Notes under the pieces: model-generated
The model's input: only the letters and a program-made list of their open reading frames with translations
Told to the model about the DNA's origin: nothing
Databases searched by the model: none
Source: Maricaulis salignorans
GTDB lineage: Bacteria; Pseudomonadota; Alphaproteobacteria; Caulobacterales; Maricaulaceae
DNA: 64,000 nucleotides
Assembly: GCF_900103475.1 (NCBI RefSeq)
Contig: NZ_FNHG01000001.1
Coordinates: 248,001-312,000, forward strand
Reading direction: 5' to 3'
Position numbers and translations under genes: made by a program
In this document: positions 1 through 8,800 of the stretch, in pieces
Numbering within the stretch: the stretch's first letter is position 1
Layout: the number at the start of each line of letters is the position of its first letter

Positions 1-145
1 CCGGACCGGGGCGGGTGAATCCGGTTCCGATCCAAGGGTCTGAAACTCAGGTCAGCGAGGGAATCCTGACGCGGCGAACTCCCGTCCAAAGATGCGCGCT
101 CCGTGACAATGCGTCTCATCGGCATTGTGGTGGTTTTGGCTAGGC

Positions 146-159
146 TTGAGAAATATCAA
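146..159 (+). promoter_or_regulatory. FNR/NNR-type box upstream of nnrS
   Basis: The sequence TTGAG-N4-ATCAA matches the FNR/DNR consensus TTGAT-N4-ATCAA at 9 of 10 positions. It lies 25 bases before the nnrS ATG at 185. A GATAAT hexamer at 181-186 is centred about 31 bases downstream of the box centre, which is the geometry of a class II FNR promoter. That would place transcription start near 193, after the chosen ATG, so either the start codon or the promoter reading needs revision. A Crp/Fnr regulator is encoded nearby at 1915-2613. Confidence 0.7.
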
Positions 160-184
160 GTTCACCTGGATCAGAGACACGATA

Positions 185-1375
185 ATGGAACGAACCGCCG
201 ACCGGGGCGCGCAACGGCGCGCCGCCCCGCCCTTGCTGCAAAACGCTTTCCGCCCCTTCTTCCTGGCCGGGGCGTTCTGGGCTGCAGCCCTGGTTCCCAT
301 CTGGGTCTGGGAATTTTCTGGCGGCGGATCAGGCCCCTTCGCATCGCTGGGGCTGACGGGGCACGCCCATGAAATGCTCTATGGCTATCTTGCCGCGATT
401 ATCTGCGGCTTCTCTCTGACGGCGATCCCGAACTGGACCGGCCGCGCACCTGTTGCCGGCAATGGGCTTGCGGCGCTCTTCGGGTTGTGGGTCGCCGGGC
501 GAATTGCGGTGTTGGCCGTTGACGGGATGATCGCCGCCTTGGTGGATATCGCCTTCCTCTTCGTTCTCGCGGCGGTCGCCTTCCGGGAGGTCATGGCCGG
601 AAAGAACTGGCGCAATCTGCCCGTCGTTGCACTGCTCACCCTGTTCGCGCTGTCTCACCTTCTGTTTCACGCCCCCGAATACTATCTCGCCGCCATTCGC
701 GGGACATTTGCGGTCGCGGCCTTGTTGATCGCCCTGATCGGTGGCCGCATCGTTCCGAGCTTTACCCGTAACTGGCTCGCATCGGTCACCAGCCCCCACA
801 CGGCCACGATGCCTGGCCCGATGAAGGCCTATGACAAAGCCTCCATTGGCGTGCTGGCTCTCGCGCTGCTGGGATGGGTTATCGCGCCGGCCCATCTGTT
901 GACGGGCGGTTTGCTGGTGTTCGCCGGGTTGACGCAGCTGGTGCGGCTGGCCCGGTGGAAAGGGCAGGCCACCCTGGCCGAACCGCTCGTCTGGTCGCTG
1001 CATGCCGGATATGCCTGGCTCGGGATTTCGGTTGTCCTGATCGGGGCGGCGATTGCCTGGCCCGCAGCCATTACGGCTTCCGCCGGTCTGCATGCCATGG
1101 CGGCCGGCCTGATCGGCACCATGACGCTGGCAGTGATGACCCGTGCGAGCCTGGGCCATACCGGACGCGCCCGGAAGGCCGACACGGTGACGACGCTGAT
1201 CTATATCCTCGCCCATCTCGGGGCGATTATTCGCGTATGTGCCGCATTGCACGCAAATGACACGCTCCTGCTGGCCGCCGGTGCGACGCTGTGGAGCGGG
1301 GCCTTCCTGCTGTTCTGTATCGGCTATGCGCCGATGTTGTTCGGATCGAAGCCGACCAGCCCGGTCAGCGGCTGA
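185..1375 (+). CDS. nnrS: NnrS family membrane protein
   Basis: This 396-residue polytopic membrane protein belongs to the NnrS family, haem- and copper-containing proteins of the inner membrane linked to nitric oxide stress in denitrifiers. Family features visible are the early FRPFFLAGAFWAA segment, HAHEMLYGY near residue 62, and about ten to twelve hydrophobic segments with the LTAIPNWTGR motif following the second. The reading frame stays open back to 125, but ATG 185 fits the family N-terminus better; a TTG at 233 is possible if the promoter at 146-186 is real. Its last 11 bases overlap the 3' end of the convergent mobA. The link to NO metabolism fits the nar genes downstream, although no nitrite or NO reductase is in the window. 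Confidence 0.88.
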   Translation: MERTADRGAQRRAAPPLLQNAFRPFFLAGAFWAAALVPIWVWEFSGGGSGPFASLGLTGHAHEMLYGYLAAIICGFSLTAIPNWTGRAPVAGNGLAALFGLWVAGRIAVLAVDGMIAALVDIAFLFVLAAVAFREVMAGKNWRNLPVVALLTLFALSHLLFHAPEYYLAAIRGTFAVAALLIALIGGRIVPSFTRNWLASVTSPHTATMPGPMKAYDKASIGVLALALLGWVIAPAHLLTGGLLVFAGLTQLVRLARWKGQATLAEPLVWSLHAGYAWLGISVVLIGAAIAWPAAITASAGLHAMAAGLIGTMTLAVMTRASLGHTGRARKADTVTTLIYILAHLGAIIRVCAALHANDTLLLAAGATLWSGAFLLFCIGYAPMLFGSKPTSPVSG

Positions 1376-1913
1376 TCGCGTCCAGGCTGGCGAGGGCCTC
1401 CGGTGTGTTGATATTGCTGAACGGGTCGGGCTGGCCAGCGAGTATGGGCGCGACGGCAAGGGGGTTTGCGTCGAGCGTGGTGAGCAAGCGCTTGATGGAA
1501 TAAATGGCATCGTTCGCCAGGCCATCGCAGGCCGCGACAGGGATTAACGCCGGCAAGGGGTGGCCCTGCCAGCAGTGCGCCCGGCCCGGATGACCTCCGA
1601 GCAGCGGGCTGAGCTGGTCCGGGCCCAGGAGTGGCATGTCGACCGGGATGACCAGCATCTGATCGCACCGGTCTCGCAACAGGCCGGCCGCATCGAGAAT
1701 GGCGCGTGCCGGCCCGGCATGGGGCTCGCTGTCGGGCAGGCCGTCGGGCTGATCCGGGCGGCCGCCGACAAAGATCATATCGACCCCGGCATTGCGCAGC
1801 AGGGTGCGTGCGCGAGACAGAAGGGTTTCGCCCTGCCATGTGAGCAGGGCCTTGTCCCGGCCCATCCGACTCGACTGGCCGCCGGCGAGGATCAATCCGG
1901 CGATCCGTCCCAT
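1365..1913 (-). CDS. mobA: Molybdenum cofactor guanylyltransferase MobA
   Basis: MobA transfers GMP to molybdopterin to make the bis-MGD cofactor that NarG needs. The N-terminus GLILAGGQSSRMGRDKALL is the family nucleotide-binding loop, and VIPVDMPLL near residue 87 holds the metal-binding Asp. About 182 residues is normal for MobA. The frame extends to ATG 1934, but ATG 1913 lies one base after the stop of the upstream regulator gene and gives the usual N-terminus, so translational coupling is likely. The 3' end overlaps convergent nnrS by 11 bases. Pairing with a Crp/Fnr regulator in a nitrate reductase island makes a dedicated cofactor supply role plausible. Confidence 0.92.
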   Translation of the reverse strand: MGRIAGLILAGGQSSRMGRDKALLTWQGETLLSRARTLLRNAGVDMIFVGGRPDQPDGLPDSEPHAGPARAILDAAGLLRDRCDQMLVIPVDMPLLGPDQLSPLLGGHPGRAHCWQGHPLPALIPVAACDGLANDAIYSIKRLLTTLDANPLAVAPILAGQPDPFSNINTPEALASLDAISR

Positions 1914-1914
1914 A

Positions 1915-2613
1915 TCAACAGCTTGGATCATCAATCAGCGGGGATGGTTTGGCGTAGCGGATGAGGCGTTCCGTGTCTTCAATCGTGATCTGGCGGCCAT
2001 CAACCGTCACACCATGCGCCTGCAAGGCCCCGAACGCCCGGGACAGATTTTCAGGTGTCATGCCGAGCATGGAGGCCAGATGACGTTTGCCGATCTGCAA
2101 TTCCATGACATGGGTGCCGCCGGCGCGCGATTGCATGCGCAGGAGGTAGTTGGCGACGCGCTCGACCGAGGTGCGAAGCTTGAGATTCTTCATCGACTTG
2201 ACGACAGCGCGGTAGCAGCTCGCCAGCTCGGTGACGATGGCGCGCGCGAACTTGTCATCCTCTGCGAACGCCCGGCGGACGTCGTCCGATGGCACCAGCA
2301 ATATCTGGCTGGCCTCAAGCGTCCGGCCCGACATGAGGTAGGGCGCGTCCTTGATGGTGGCAGCCAGAATGAAAGTCGAGACCGGGCGCACCAGGGCCAT
2401 GGTCGTCTCGCGGCCATTGGCGGTTGAGAAAAGTTCAACGCAGCCCGCAACGACAATATAGAGGAAATCGGCCGACTCGCCCTCCGTGATCAATTCGATC
2501 TGTGCGGGAAAGCGCTGCAGATAGGCGGCGCTGATCAGGCGTTCGAAGACCGCAGCATCCATGTCCTGGAACAGGGATAGTGCCCGCACTGATTCGCAAT
2601 CTTGTGGTCTCAT
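1915..2613 (-). CDS. Crp/Fnr family regulator, NarR/NnrR-like
   Basis: This protein of about 232 residues has an N-terminal cyclic-nucleotide-binding-like beta-roll and a C-terminal winged helix. The recognition region is QIGKRHLASMLGMTPENLSRA, with Glu and Arg placed as in proteins that read TTGAT half-sites. The N-terminus has a single Cys rather than the four needed for an FNR [4Fe-4S] cluster, so it is not a classical oxygen sensor; NarR of Paracoccus and NnrR/DNR proteins share this trait. ATG 2613 follows a CCGGAG ribosome site, while an in-frame TTG at 2661 falls inside the FNR box and is unlikely. It is divergent from narK1 and probably controls the nar genes, nnrS and itself in response to nitrate, nitrite or NO. 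The exact signal is unknown. Confidence 0.88.
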   Translation of the reverse strand: MRPQDCESVRALSLFQDMDAAVFERLISAAYLQRFPAQIELITEGESADFLYIVVAGCVELFSTANGRETTMALVRPVSTFILAATIKDAPYLMSGRTLEASQILLVPSDDVRRAFAEDDKFARAIVTELASCYRAVVKSMKNLKLRTSVERVANYLLRMQSRAGGTHVMELQIGKRHLASMLGMTPENLSRAFGALQAHGVTVDGRQITIEDTERLIRYAKPSPLIDDPSC

Positions 2614-2654
2614 GGAGGCTCCGGAGCTATGCCCGCAAATCCTATAATGTTTCT

Positions 2655-2668
2655 TTGACAAACATCAA
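2655..2668. promoter_or_regulatory. FNR/NNR-type box between regulator and narK1
   Basis: The sequence TTGAC-N4-ATCAA matches the FNR/DNR consensus at 9 of 10 positions. Its centre is about 48 bases upstream of the regulator's ATG and about 197 bases before narK1. It could serve autoregulation, activation of narK1 with a leader of roughly 150 bases, or both. A perfect TATAAT lies just beside it at 2643-2648 on the plus strand. No second FNR box is apparent closer to narK1. Confidence 0.7.
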
Positions 2669-2858
2669 CTGGGGTGTCCGATTCCGGTAAGTCGTCAGTC
2701 AATGAATGTTTGGTTGGGTGAGTAATTTTGCTATTTTATTTCAATTAGTTGCGGCGTTGTGACGCGCGTCGCGCTGTCCGGTTGTGGCGAGGTCCTGGCC
2801 CCTTTATTGACAGTCCTGCAGTGCAACCACACGGGTTGTGTGAGACGGGGACTGAGAC

Positions 2859-4184
2859 ATGAATTCGCTTGAAGGCGTAACGCGCGGCCAGCAAAATCAG
2901 GCATTGGGCATGACCACGATCGCCTTTACCGCCTGTTTCGCGGTCTGGACGATTTTCTCCATTATCGGCATCAGCATCAAGCAGGAGCTTGGCCTGTCCG
3001 AGACCGAATTTGGCCTGCTGGTCGCCACGCCAGTGCTGACCGGTTCGATCAGCCGGGTCTTTCTCGGCATTCTGACCGAGCAATATGGTGGCCGGCTGAT
3101 CTTCCCGATCCAGATGCTGACCACAGCCTTCGCGACCGTGCTGTTGTCGCAAGCCAATACCTATCCGCTCTTTCTCCTCGCAGCGCTCGGTGTCGGCCTG
3201 GCCGGTGGCTCATTCATCATTGGTGTCGCCTATGTCTCTCGCTGGTATGAGGCGAAGAACCAGGGCACGGCGCTGGGCATTTTCGGCGCCGGCAATGTTG
3301 GCGCGGCGGTCACCAATTTTGGCGCCCCCTTTCTGGTGGTCGCGTTCGGCTGGCAACAGACCGCATTGATCTACGCGGCCGTGCTCACGGTCCTCGCAAT
3401 CCTGTTCTGGATTTTTGCGAAGGATGACCCGGCCCTGGTGGAGCGGCGCAAGACCGGTGCGAAGCCGGTTTCGGCCCTGATGCAGCTGGAGCCCCTGCGC
3501 GACCCGCGGGTCTGGCGTTTCGCTACTTATTATTTCTTCGTCTTCGGCGCTTTCGTCGCGCTCGCTTCCTGGCTGCCCCGCTATTATGTGGGTGCCTACG
3601 GGCTGGAGTTGCAGACCGCCGGCATGCTGGCTGCGGCCTACTCGCTGCCTGGCTCGGTCTTCCGGGCACTCGGCGGCTGGATGTCCGACAAATACGGTGC
3701 CCGCGCGGTGATGTATCTCACCTTCATCGTCTCGCTCATCTGCCTCTTTATCCTGAGTTATCCGGCGACCCACTACATCGTTGACGGGATCCAGGGGCCG
3801 ATTGAATTCAGCCTCGCGACCAGCGTGCCGGTATTCGCGGTCCTCACGATCGCCCTCGGCTTCGTCATGTCGCTCGGAAAGGCCGCCGTCTACAAGCACA
3901 TCCCGGTCTACTACCCCCACCATGTTGGTGGCGTCGGTGGTCTGGTCGGCATGATCGGTGGACTGGGCGGTTTCGTCCTCCCGATTTCCTTCGGCATCGT
4001 CAATGACCTGACCGGGATCTGGACCAGCTGCTTCATGCTGATGTTCGTGCTCGTCGCTGTCTCGCTGGTCTGGATGCATGTCGCCATTCGCCGGCAGGAG
4101 CATCGCAAATTCCCGGCGCTGGCCGGGGAGACCTCCCTGTCCGACTTGCCATCATCCCCCATTCCCGCCTCGGCCCAGCGCTGA
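2859..4184 (+). CDS. narK1: NarK1-type nitrate/nitrite transporter (MFS)
   Basis: A 441-residue, 12-segment major facilitator protein of the nitrate/nitrite porter family. It shows the loop motif FLGILTEQYGGRLIF between segments 2 and 3, a Gly-rich segment 4/5 region (GVGLAGGSFIIGVAYVSRWY), and a second Gly-rich stretch late in the protein (HHVGGVGGLVGMIGGLGGFVLP), both typical of NarK nitrate signatures. It lacks the 14-segment layout of its neighbour. Proteins of this NarK1 type are thought to be proton-coupled nitrate importers. The start follows GGGGACTGAGAC. It is first in the apparent narK1-narK2-narGHJI transcript and divergent from the Crp/Fnr regulator. In some denitrifiers the two NarK halves are fused; here they are separate genes. 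Confidence 0.9.
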   Translation: MNSLEGVTRGQQNQALGMTTIAFTACFAVWTIFSIIGISIKQELGLSETEFGLLVATPVLTGSISRVFLGILTEQYGGRLIFPIQMLTTAFATVLLSQANTYPLFLLAALGVGLAGGSFIIGVAYVSRWYEAKNQGTALGIFGAGNVGAAVTNFGAPFLVVAFGWQQTALIYAAVLTVLAILFWIFAKDDPALVERRKTGAKPVSALMQLEPLRDPRVWRFATYYFFVFGAFVALASWLPRYYVGAYGLELQTAGMLAAAYSLPGSVFRALGGWMSDKYGARAVMYLTFIVSLICLFILSYPATHYIVDGIQGPIEFSLATSVPVFAVLTIALGFVMSLGKAAVYKHIPVYYPHHVGGVGGLVGMIGGLGGFVLPISFGIVNDLTGIWTSCFMLMFVLVAVSLVWMHVAIRRQEHRKFPALAGETSLSDLPSSPIPASAQR

Positions 4185-4190
4185 GACGGG

Positions 4191-4246
4191 ACCGGACTTC
4201 ACCGCGTCCATTTCTCTCCCCGGGAATACAGGCGGTGAAGTCCGGT
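4191..4246 (+). repeat. 15-bp perfect inverted repeat in the narK1-narK2 gap
   Basis: ACCGGACTTCACCGC (4191-4205) is exactly complementary to 4232-4246, with a 26-base loop. The stem starts 6 bases after the narK1 stop and ends 31 bases before the narK2 start. No U-run follows, so it is not a typical intrinsic terminator. It could be an mRNA-processing or stabilising hairpin, or a protein-binding site. Confidence 0.85.
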
Positions 4247-4277
4247 ACCAACCACAAGACCAATCAAGGAGCCCCTT

Positions 4278-5885
4278 ATGGGCAAGGACCTGAAGAACTG
4301 GAACCCGGAAGATCCCGTGCAATGGGAAGCAACCGGCAAGGTCATCGCCGCTCGCAATTTGTGGATTTCGATCCCGGCCTTGCTGTGTGGCTTCGCTGTC
4401 TGGCTCTACTGGGGCATCATCACGGTCCAGATGATCAATCTGGACTATGGTTTCACCCAGGCCGAGCTGTTCACGCTGACGGCGATCGCGGGCCTGTCCG
4501 GTGCGACCCTGAGAATTCCATCGACCTTTTTCATACGTCTGGCAGGTGGCCGTAACACCATCTTTCTGACAACGGCACTCCTGCTGATCCCCTCCGCTGG
4601 GACTGCTGTAATCCTGCAGAACCCCGAGGCCCCCCTCTGGCAGTTCCAGCTGATGGCGCTGCTGTCCGGGTTTGGCGGCGGAAATTTCGCCAGCTCGATG
4701 TCCAATATCAGTTTCTTCTTCCCGAAAAAGGTCCAGGGCTATTCCCTGGGCATGAATGCCGGGCTCGGCAATTTCGGCGTCACCACGATGCAGATCCTGA
4801 TCCCGCTGGTGATGACGGTCGGCATGTTCGGCGGCACCTCGCTGGTGTTGCAAAACACTTCGGGAACCCTGATCGGCCGCATCCCGGCCGGGACCGAGAC
4901 CTTCCTGCACAATGCCGGATTCATCTGGGTGGCAATCCTCATCCCGGTCGTGATCGCGACCTGGGTGGGCATGAATAATATCCGCGATGAATATGTATCG
5001 CCGAATATCGGTTCCCCGATCGCAGCCTTCGCCAAGATCATTGGCATGCTGGCGATCGGCCTGGTGATGGCGGCGGCGGGCCTGTGGCTGATGCTGCCGG
5101 AGAATGCCGGTGGTTCAGGCTGGAATGTGTCGAAATGGCTGGTCCTGCCGGGCGTGGTCGCGGCGACAGTGTTTGCGCTGAAGCTCATCCCCGGACCGAT
5201 CCACGACAGCCTCGAGCGTCAGTACAAGATCTTCAAAAACAAGCACACCTGGGCGATGACGGTCATCTATACGATGACCTTCGGCTCTTTCATCGGCTTC
5301 AGCGCCGCCTTTGGCCTGGCGATCAAGGTCATTTTCGGCTTCCAGCACATCCTGGTCGACGGGGTGATGACCCACACCACAGTCAATGCGGACGGGCCCA
5401 GCGCCCTGATGTTCGCCTGGACGGGCCCGTTCATCGGCGCCCTGATCCGGCCGGTTGGCGGCATGATCGCTGACAAGCTCGGCGGCGCCCTGGTGACCCA
5501 GATCATCTCCGTCGTGATGGTTGTCGCGGCCATTGGCGTCGCCCTGTGCATGAAGCTCGCCTATGGCTCGGAGACGCCTGAAGAGTTTTTCGTGCCCTTC
5601 CTGATCCTCTTCCTGATCCTGTTTGCGGCCACCGGTATCGGTAATGGCTCGACCTTCCGCACCATCGCGGTCGTGTTTGATCGCGAACAAACCGGACCGG
5701 TTCTCGGCTGGGCCTCGGCCATTGCCGCCTACGGCGCCTTTATCATCCCGCAAGTGCTGGGCGAACAGATCCGCGCCACCACGCCGGAAATTGCCCTGTA
5801 CGGATTTGCCGTCTTCTACGGTGTCTGCATTGTTCTCAACTGGTGGTTCTATCTGCGCCCCGGCGCTTACGTGAAAAACCCATAG
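4278..5885 (+). CDS. narK2: NarK2-type nitrate/nitrite transporter (MFS)
   Basis: A 535-residue transporter longer than NarK1, with the NarK2 nitrate signature GGGNFASSMSNISFFFPKK around residues 134-152 followed by a Gly/Asn-rich stretch (LGMNAGLGNFGV), and the N-terminal WNPEDPVQWE typical of the family. NarK2-type proteins are generally regarded as nitrate/nitrite antiporters supplying periplasm-inserted NarG while exporting nitrite. The gene starts after an AAGGAG site and ends 9 bases before narG. An extra stretch with two hydrophobic segments (about residues 245-300) accounts for the 14-segment length. Having both NarK types beside narG suggests separate start-up and steady-state import routes. 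Confidence 0.92.
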   Translation: MGKDLKNWNPEDPVQWEATGKVIAARNLWISIPALLCGFAVWLYWGIITVQMINLDYGFTQAELFTLTAIAGLSGATLRIPSTFFIRLAGGRNTIFLTTALLLIPSAGTAVILQNPEAPLWQFQLMALLSGFGGGNFASSMSNISFFFPKKVQGYSLGMNAGLGNFGVTTMQILIPLVMTVGMFGGTSLVLQNTSGTLIGRIPAGTETFLHNAGFIWVAILIPVVIATWVGMNNIRDEYVSPNIGSPIAAFAKIIGMLAIGLVMAAAGLWLMLPENAGGSGWNVSKWLVLPGVVAATVFALKLIPGPIHDSLERQYKIFKNKHTWAMTVIYTMTFGSFIGFSAAFGLAIKVIFGFQHILVDGVMTHTTVNADGPSALMFAWTGPFIGALIRPVGGMIADKLGGALVTQIISVVMVVAAIGVALCMKLAYGSETPEEFFVPFLILFLILFAATGIGNGSTFRTIAVVFDREQTGPVLGWASAIAAYGAFIIPQVLGEQIRATTPEIALYGFAVFYGVCIVLNWWFYLRPGAYVKNP

Positions 5886-5894
5886 GAGGCCCTG

Positions 5895-8800
5895 ATGAGC
5901 CATTTTCTCGACCGTCTTACCTTTTTCACGCGGCCATCGGAGAGTTTTTCCGACGGGCATGGCATCACCACGACCGAAGGTCGGGGCTGGGAGGATTCCT
6001 ACAGAAAGCGCTGGCAACACGACAAAATCGTGCGCTCCACCCATGGCGTGAACTGTACCGGCTCGTGCAGCTGGAAGATCTACGTCAAGGGCGGCCTGGT
6101 GACCTGGGAGACCCAGCAGACCGACTATCCGCGCACACGGCCCGACCTGCCCAATCACGAGCCTCGTGGCTGCGCCCGTGGTGCCAGCTACTCCTGGTAC
6201 ATGTACTCGGCCAACCGGGTGAAATATCCGCTGATCCGGTCGCGCCTGCTCAAGGCCTGGCGCGCGGCGCGCAAGACCCTGCCACCGATCGCCGCCTGGC
6301 GCTCCATCCAGCAGGATGATGCGGTGCGCCAGTCCTATGTTTCCAAGCGTGGCGCGGGCGGTCTGGTGCGCGGTGACTGGGATGAAGTCACCGAAATCAT
6401 CGCCGCCGCCAACGCCTATACCGCCAAGACCTATGGTCCGGACCGGGTGTTCGGCTTTTCGCCAATCCCGGCCATGTCGATGGTCTCCTATGCGGCGGGC
6501 TCACGCTATCTGTCGCTGCTCGGCGGCGTCTGCATGTCGTTCTACGACTGGTATTGCGACCTGCCGCCTGCCAGCCCGATGACCTGGGGCGAACAGACCG
6601 ATGTTCCTGAATCCGCAGACTGGTTCAATGCCGGCTATCTGCTGATCTGGGGTTCGAACGTGCCGCAGACGCGCACGCCCGACGCCCATTTCTATACCGA
6701 GGCCCGCTATCGCGGTGCCAAGAGTGCGGTGATCTGTCCGGACTATTCGGAAGCCTCCAAATTCGGCGATGTCTGGCTCAATCCGAAACAGGGTACCGAT
6801 GCCGCCCTGGCCATGGCCTTCGGCCATGTCGTGCTGCGCGAATACCATCTTGACCGCCAGGCTGAGTATTTCGACAAATATGTGCGCGAAAACTCCGACT
6901 TCCCCAATCTGGTTCGCCTTGAAAAACAGGGCGACCGCTATGTTGCGGGGCGCCTCGTCCGGGCCTCTGACTTCAGCGATGATCTCGGCGAGGATAATAA
7001 TCCCGACTGGAAGACCGTCGCCTGGGACCGCAAGAGCGGCAAGATCGTCACGCCGCTGGGTTCGATCGGTTTCCGCTGGGGCCAGTCGGGCAAGTGGAAT
7101 ATCGAGCAGAAGGACAGCCAGGGCGAAGAGATAGACCTGGAAACCACCTTCATCCTTGATGAGAACCAGGACGATGTTGTCGATGTCGGCTTCCCCTATT
7201 TCGCCAATAAGGGTCATGATGCCTTCACCGGCACCGACCACCCCGATGTGCTGGTGCACAAGATCCCGGTCAAAAAGCTGAAGCTCAAGGACGGCGAGAC
7301 GATGGTCGCCACCGTGTTTGACCTGTTCTGCGCCAATTACGGGCTGGATCGCGGGCTCGGCGGTGATTTCGTCGCCACTTCCTATGACGACATGATGCCC
7401 TATACGCCGGCCTGGGCCGAGGCCATTACCGGTGTGCCGCGTGACCGCATCATCGCCGTGGCGCGTGAATTCGCCAGCAATGCCGAGCAGACCAAGGGCA
7501 AGTCGATGGTCATCCTCGGCGCTGGCCTGAACCACTGGTATAATATGGACATGAATTACCGGGGGATCATCAATCTCCTGGTGATGTGTGGCTGTATCGG
7601 CCAGTCCGGCGGCGGCTGGGCTCACTATGTCGGCCAGGAAAAACTGCGACCGCAGACCGGCTGGCAACCGCTCGCCTTCGGCCTCGACTGGAACCGTCCG
7701 CCTCGCCACCAGAATTCGACCTCCTGCTGGTATGCCCACACCGATCAGTGGCGCTATGAGACGCTCAGCGTTGACCAGATTCTGTCACCCACCGCGCCGG
7801 AAGGCTCGTGGGACGGGACGATGATCGACTACAATGTCCGCGCCGAACGCATGGGCTGGTTACCCTCGGCGCCGCAGCTCCAGACCAATCCGCTCTCCAT
7901 TGCCGCCAGCGCCAAGGCGCAAGGGCTGGAGCCGGCTGATTATGTGATCAAATCGCTCAAGAGCGGCGAGCTGGAAATGTCCTGTCACGACCCGGACAAT
8001 CCGGCGAACTGGCCGCGCAATCTCTTCGTCTGGCGCTCCAACCTGCTGGGCTCGTCCGGCAAGGGGCATGAGTATTTCATCAAGCATCTGGTTGGCGGCA
8101 ATAATGGCGTCATGGGCGAGGAAGCCCCTGAGGAGATGCGGCCGAGCGAAGTCAAATGGGTCGCTGAAGCGCCACGCGGCAAGCTCGACCTTCTCGTGAC
8201 GATCGACTTCCGCATGTCGACCACCTGCGTCTATTCCGACATCGTCCTGCCGACGGCGACCTGGTATGAGAAGGACGATCTCAATACCTCTGACATGCAC
8301 CCCTTCATCCACCCGCTGACTGCGGCCGTTGATCCGGCCTGGGAAGCGCGCAGTGACTGGGAAATCTTCAAGGGTCTGGCGAAAAAATTCTCCGAAATCG
8401 CCCCTGAAGAACTCGGCGTGGAAACCGATGTCGTGCTGACACCGATCCTGCACGATACCCCGGGCGAAATGGCCCAGGGGCTCGACGTCAAGGATTGGAG
8501 CAAGGGCGAGATCGAGGCGATCCCTGGCAAGACGATGCCGAATATCACCGTCGTGACCCGCGATTATCCCAATCTGCACAAGCAATTCACCTCGCTCGGG
8601 CCATTGATGGGCAAGCTGGGTAATGGCGGCAAGGGGATCGGCTGGAATACCGAGCACGAGGTCCATCTGCTGGGCGAGCTCAATGGTGTCGTCCTCGAGG
8701 AGGGTATCAGCAAGGGGCAGCCCAGGATCGATACTGCGATCGATGCCTGCGAGACCTTGATGATGCTGGCGCCTGAAACCAATGGCGAAGTCGCCGTCAA

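Noticed and set aside
2824-2838. CAACC-N5-GGTTG inverted repeat before narK1
   Set aside because: Only 5-bp arms and no match to a regulator site I know, so chance occurrence cannot be excluded.
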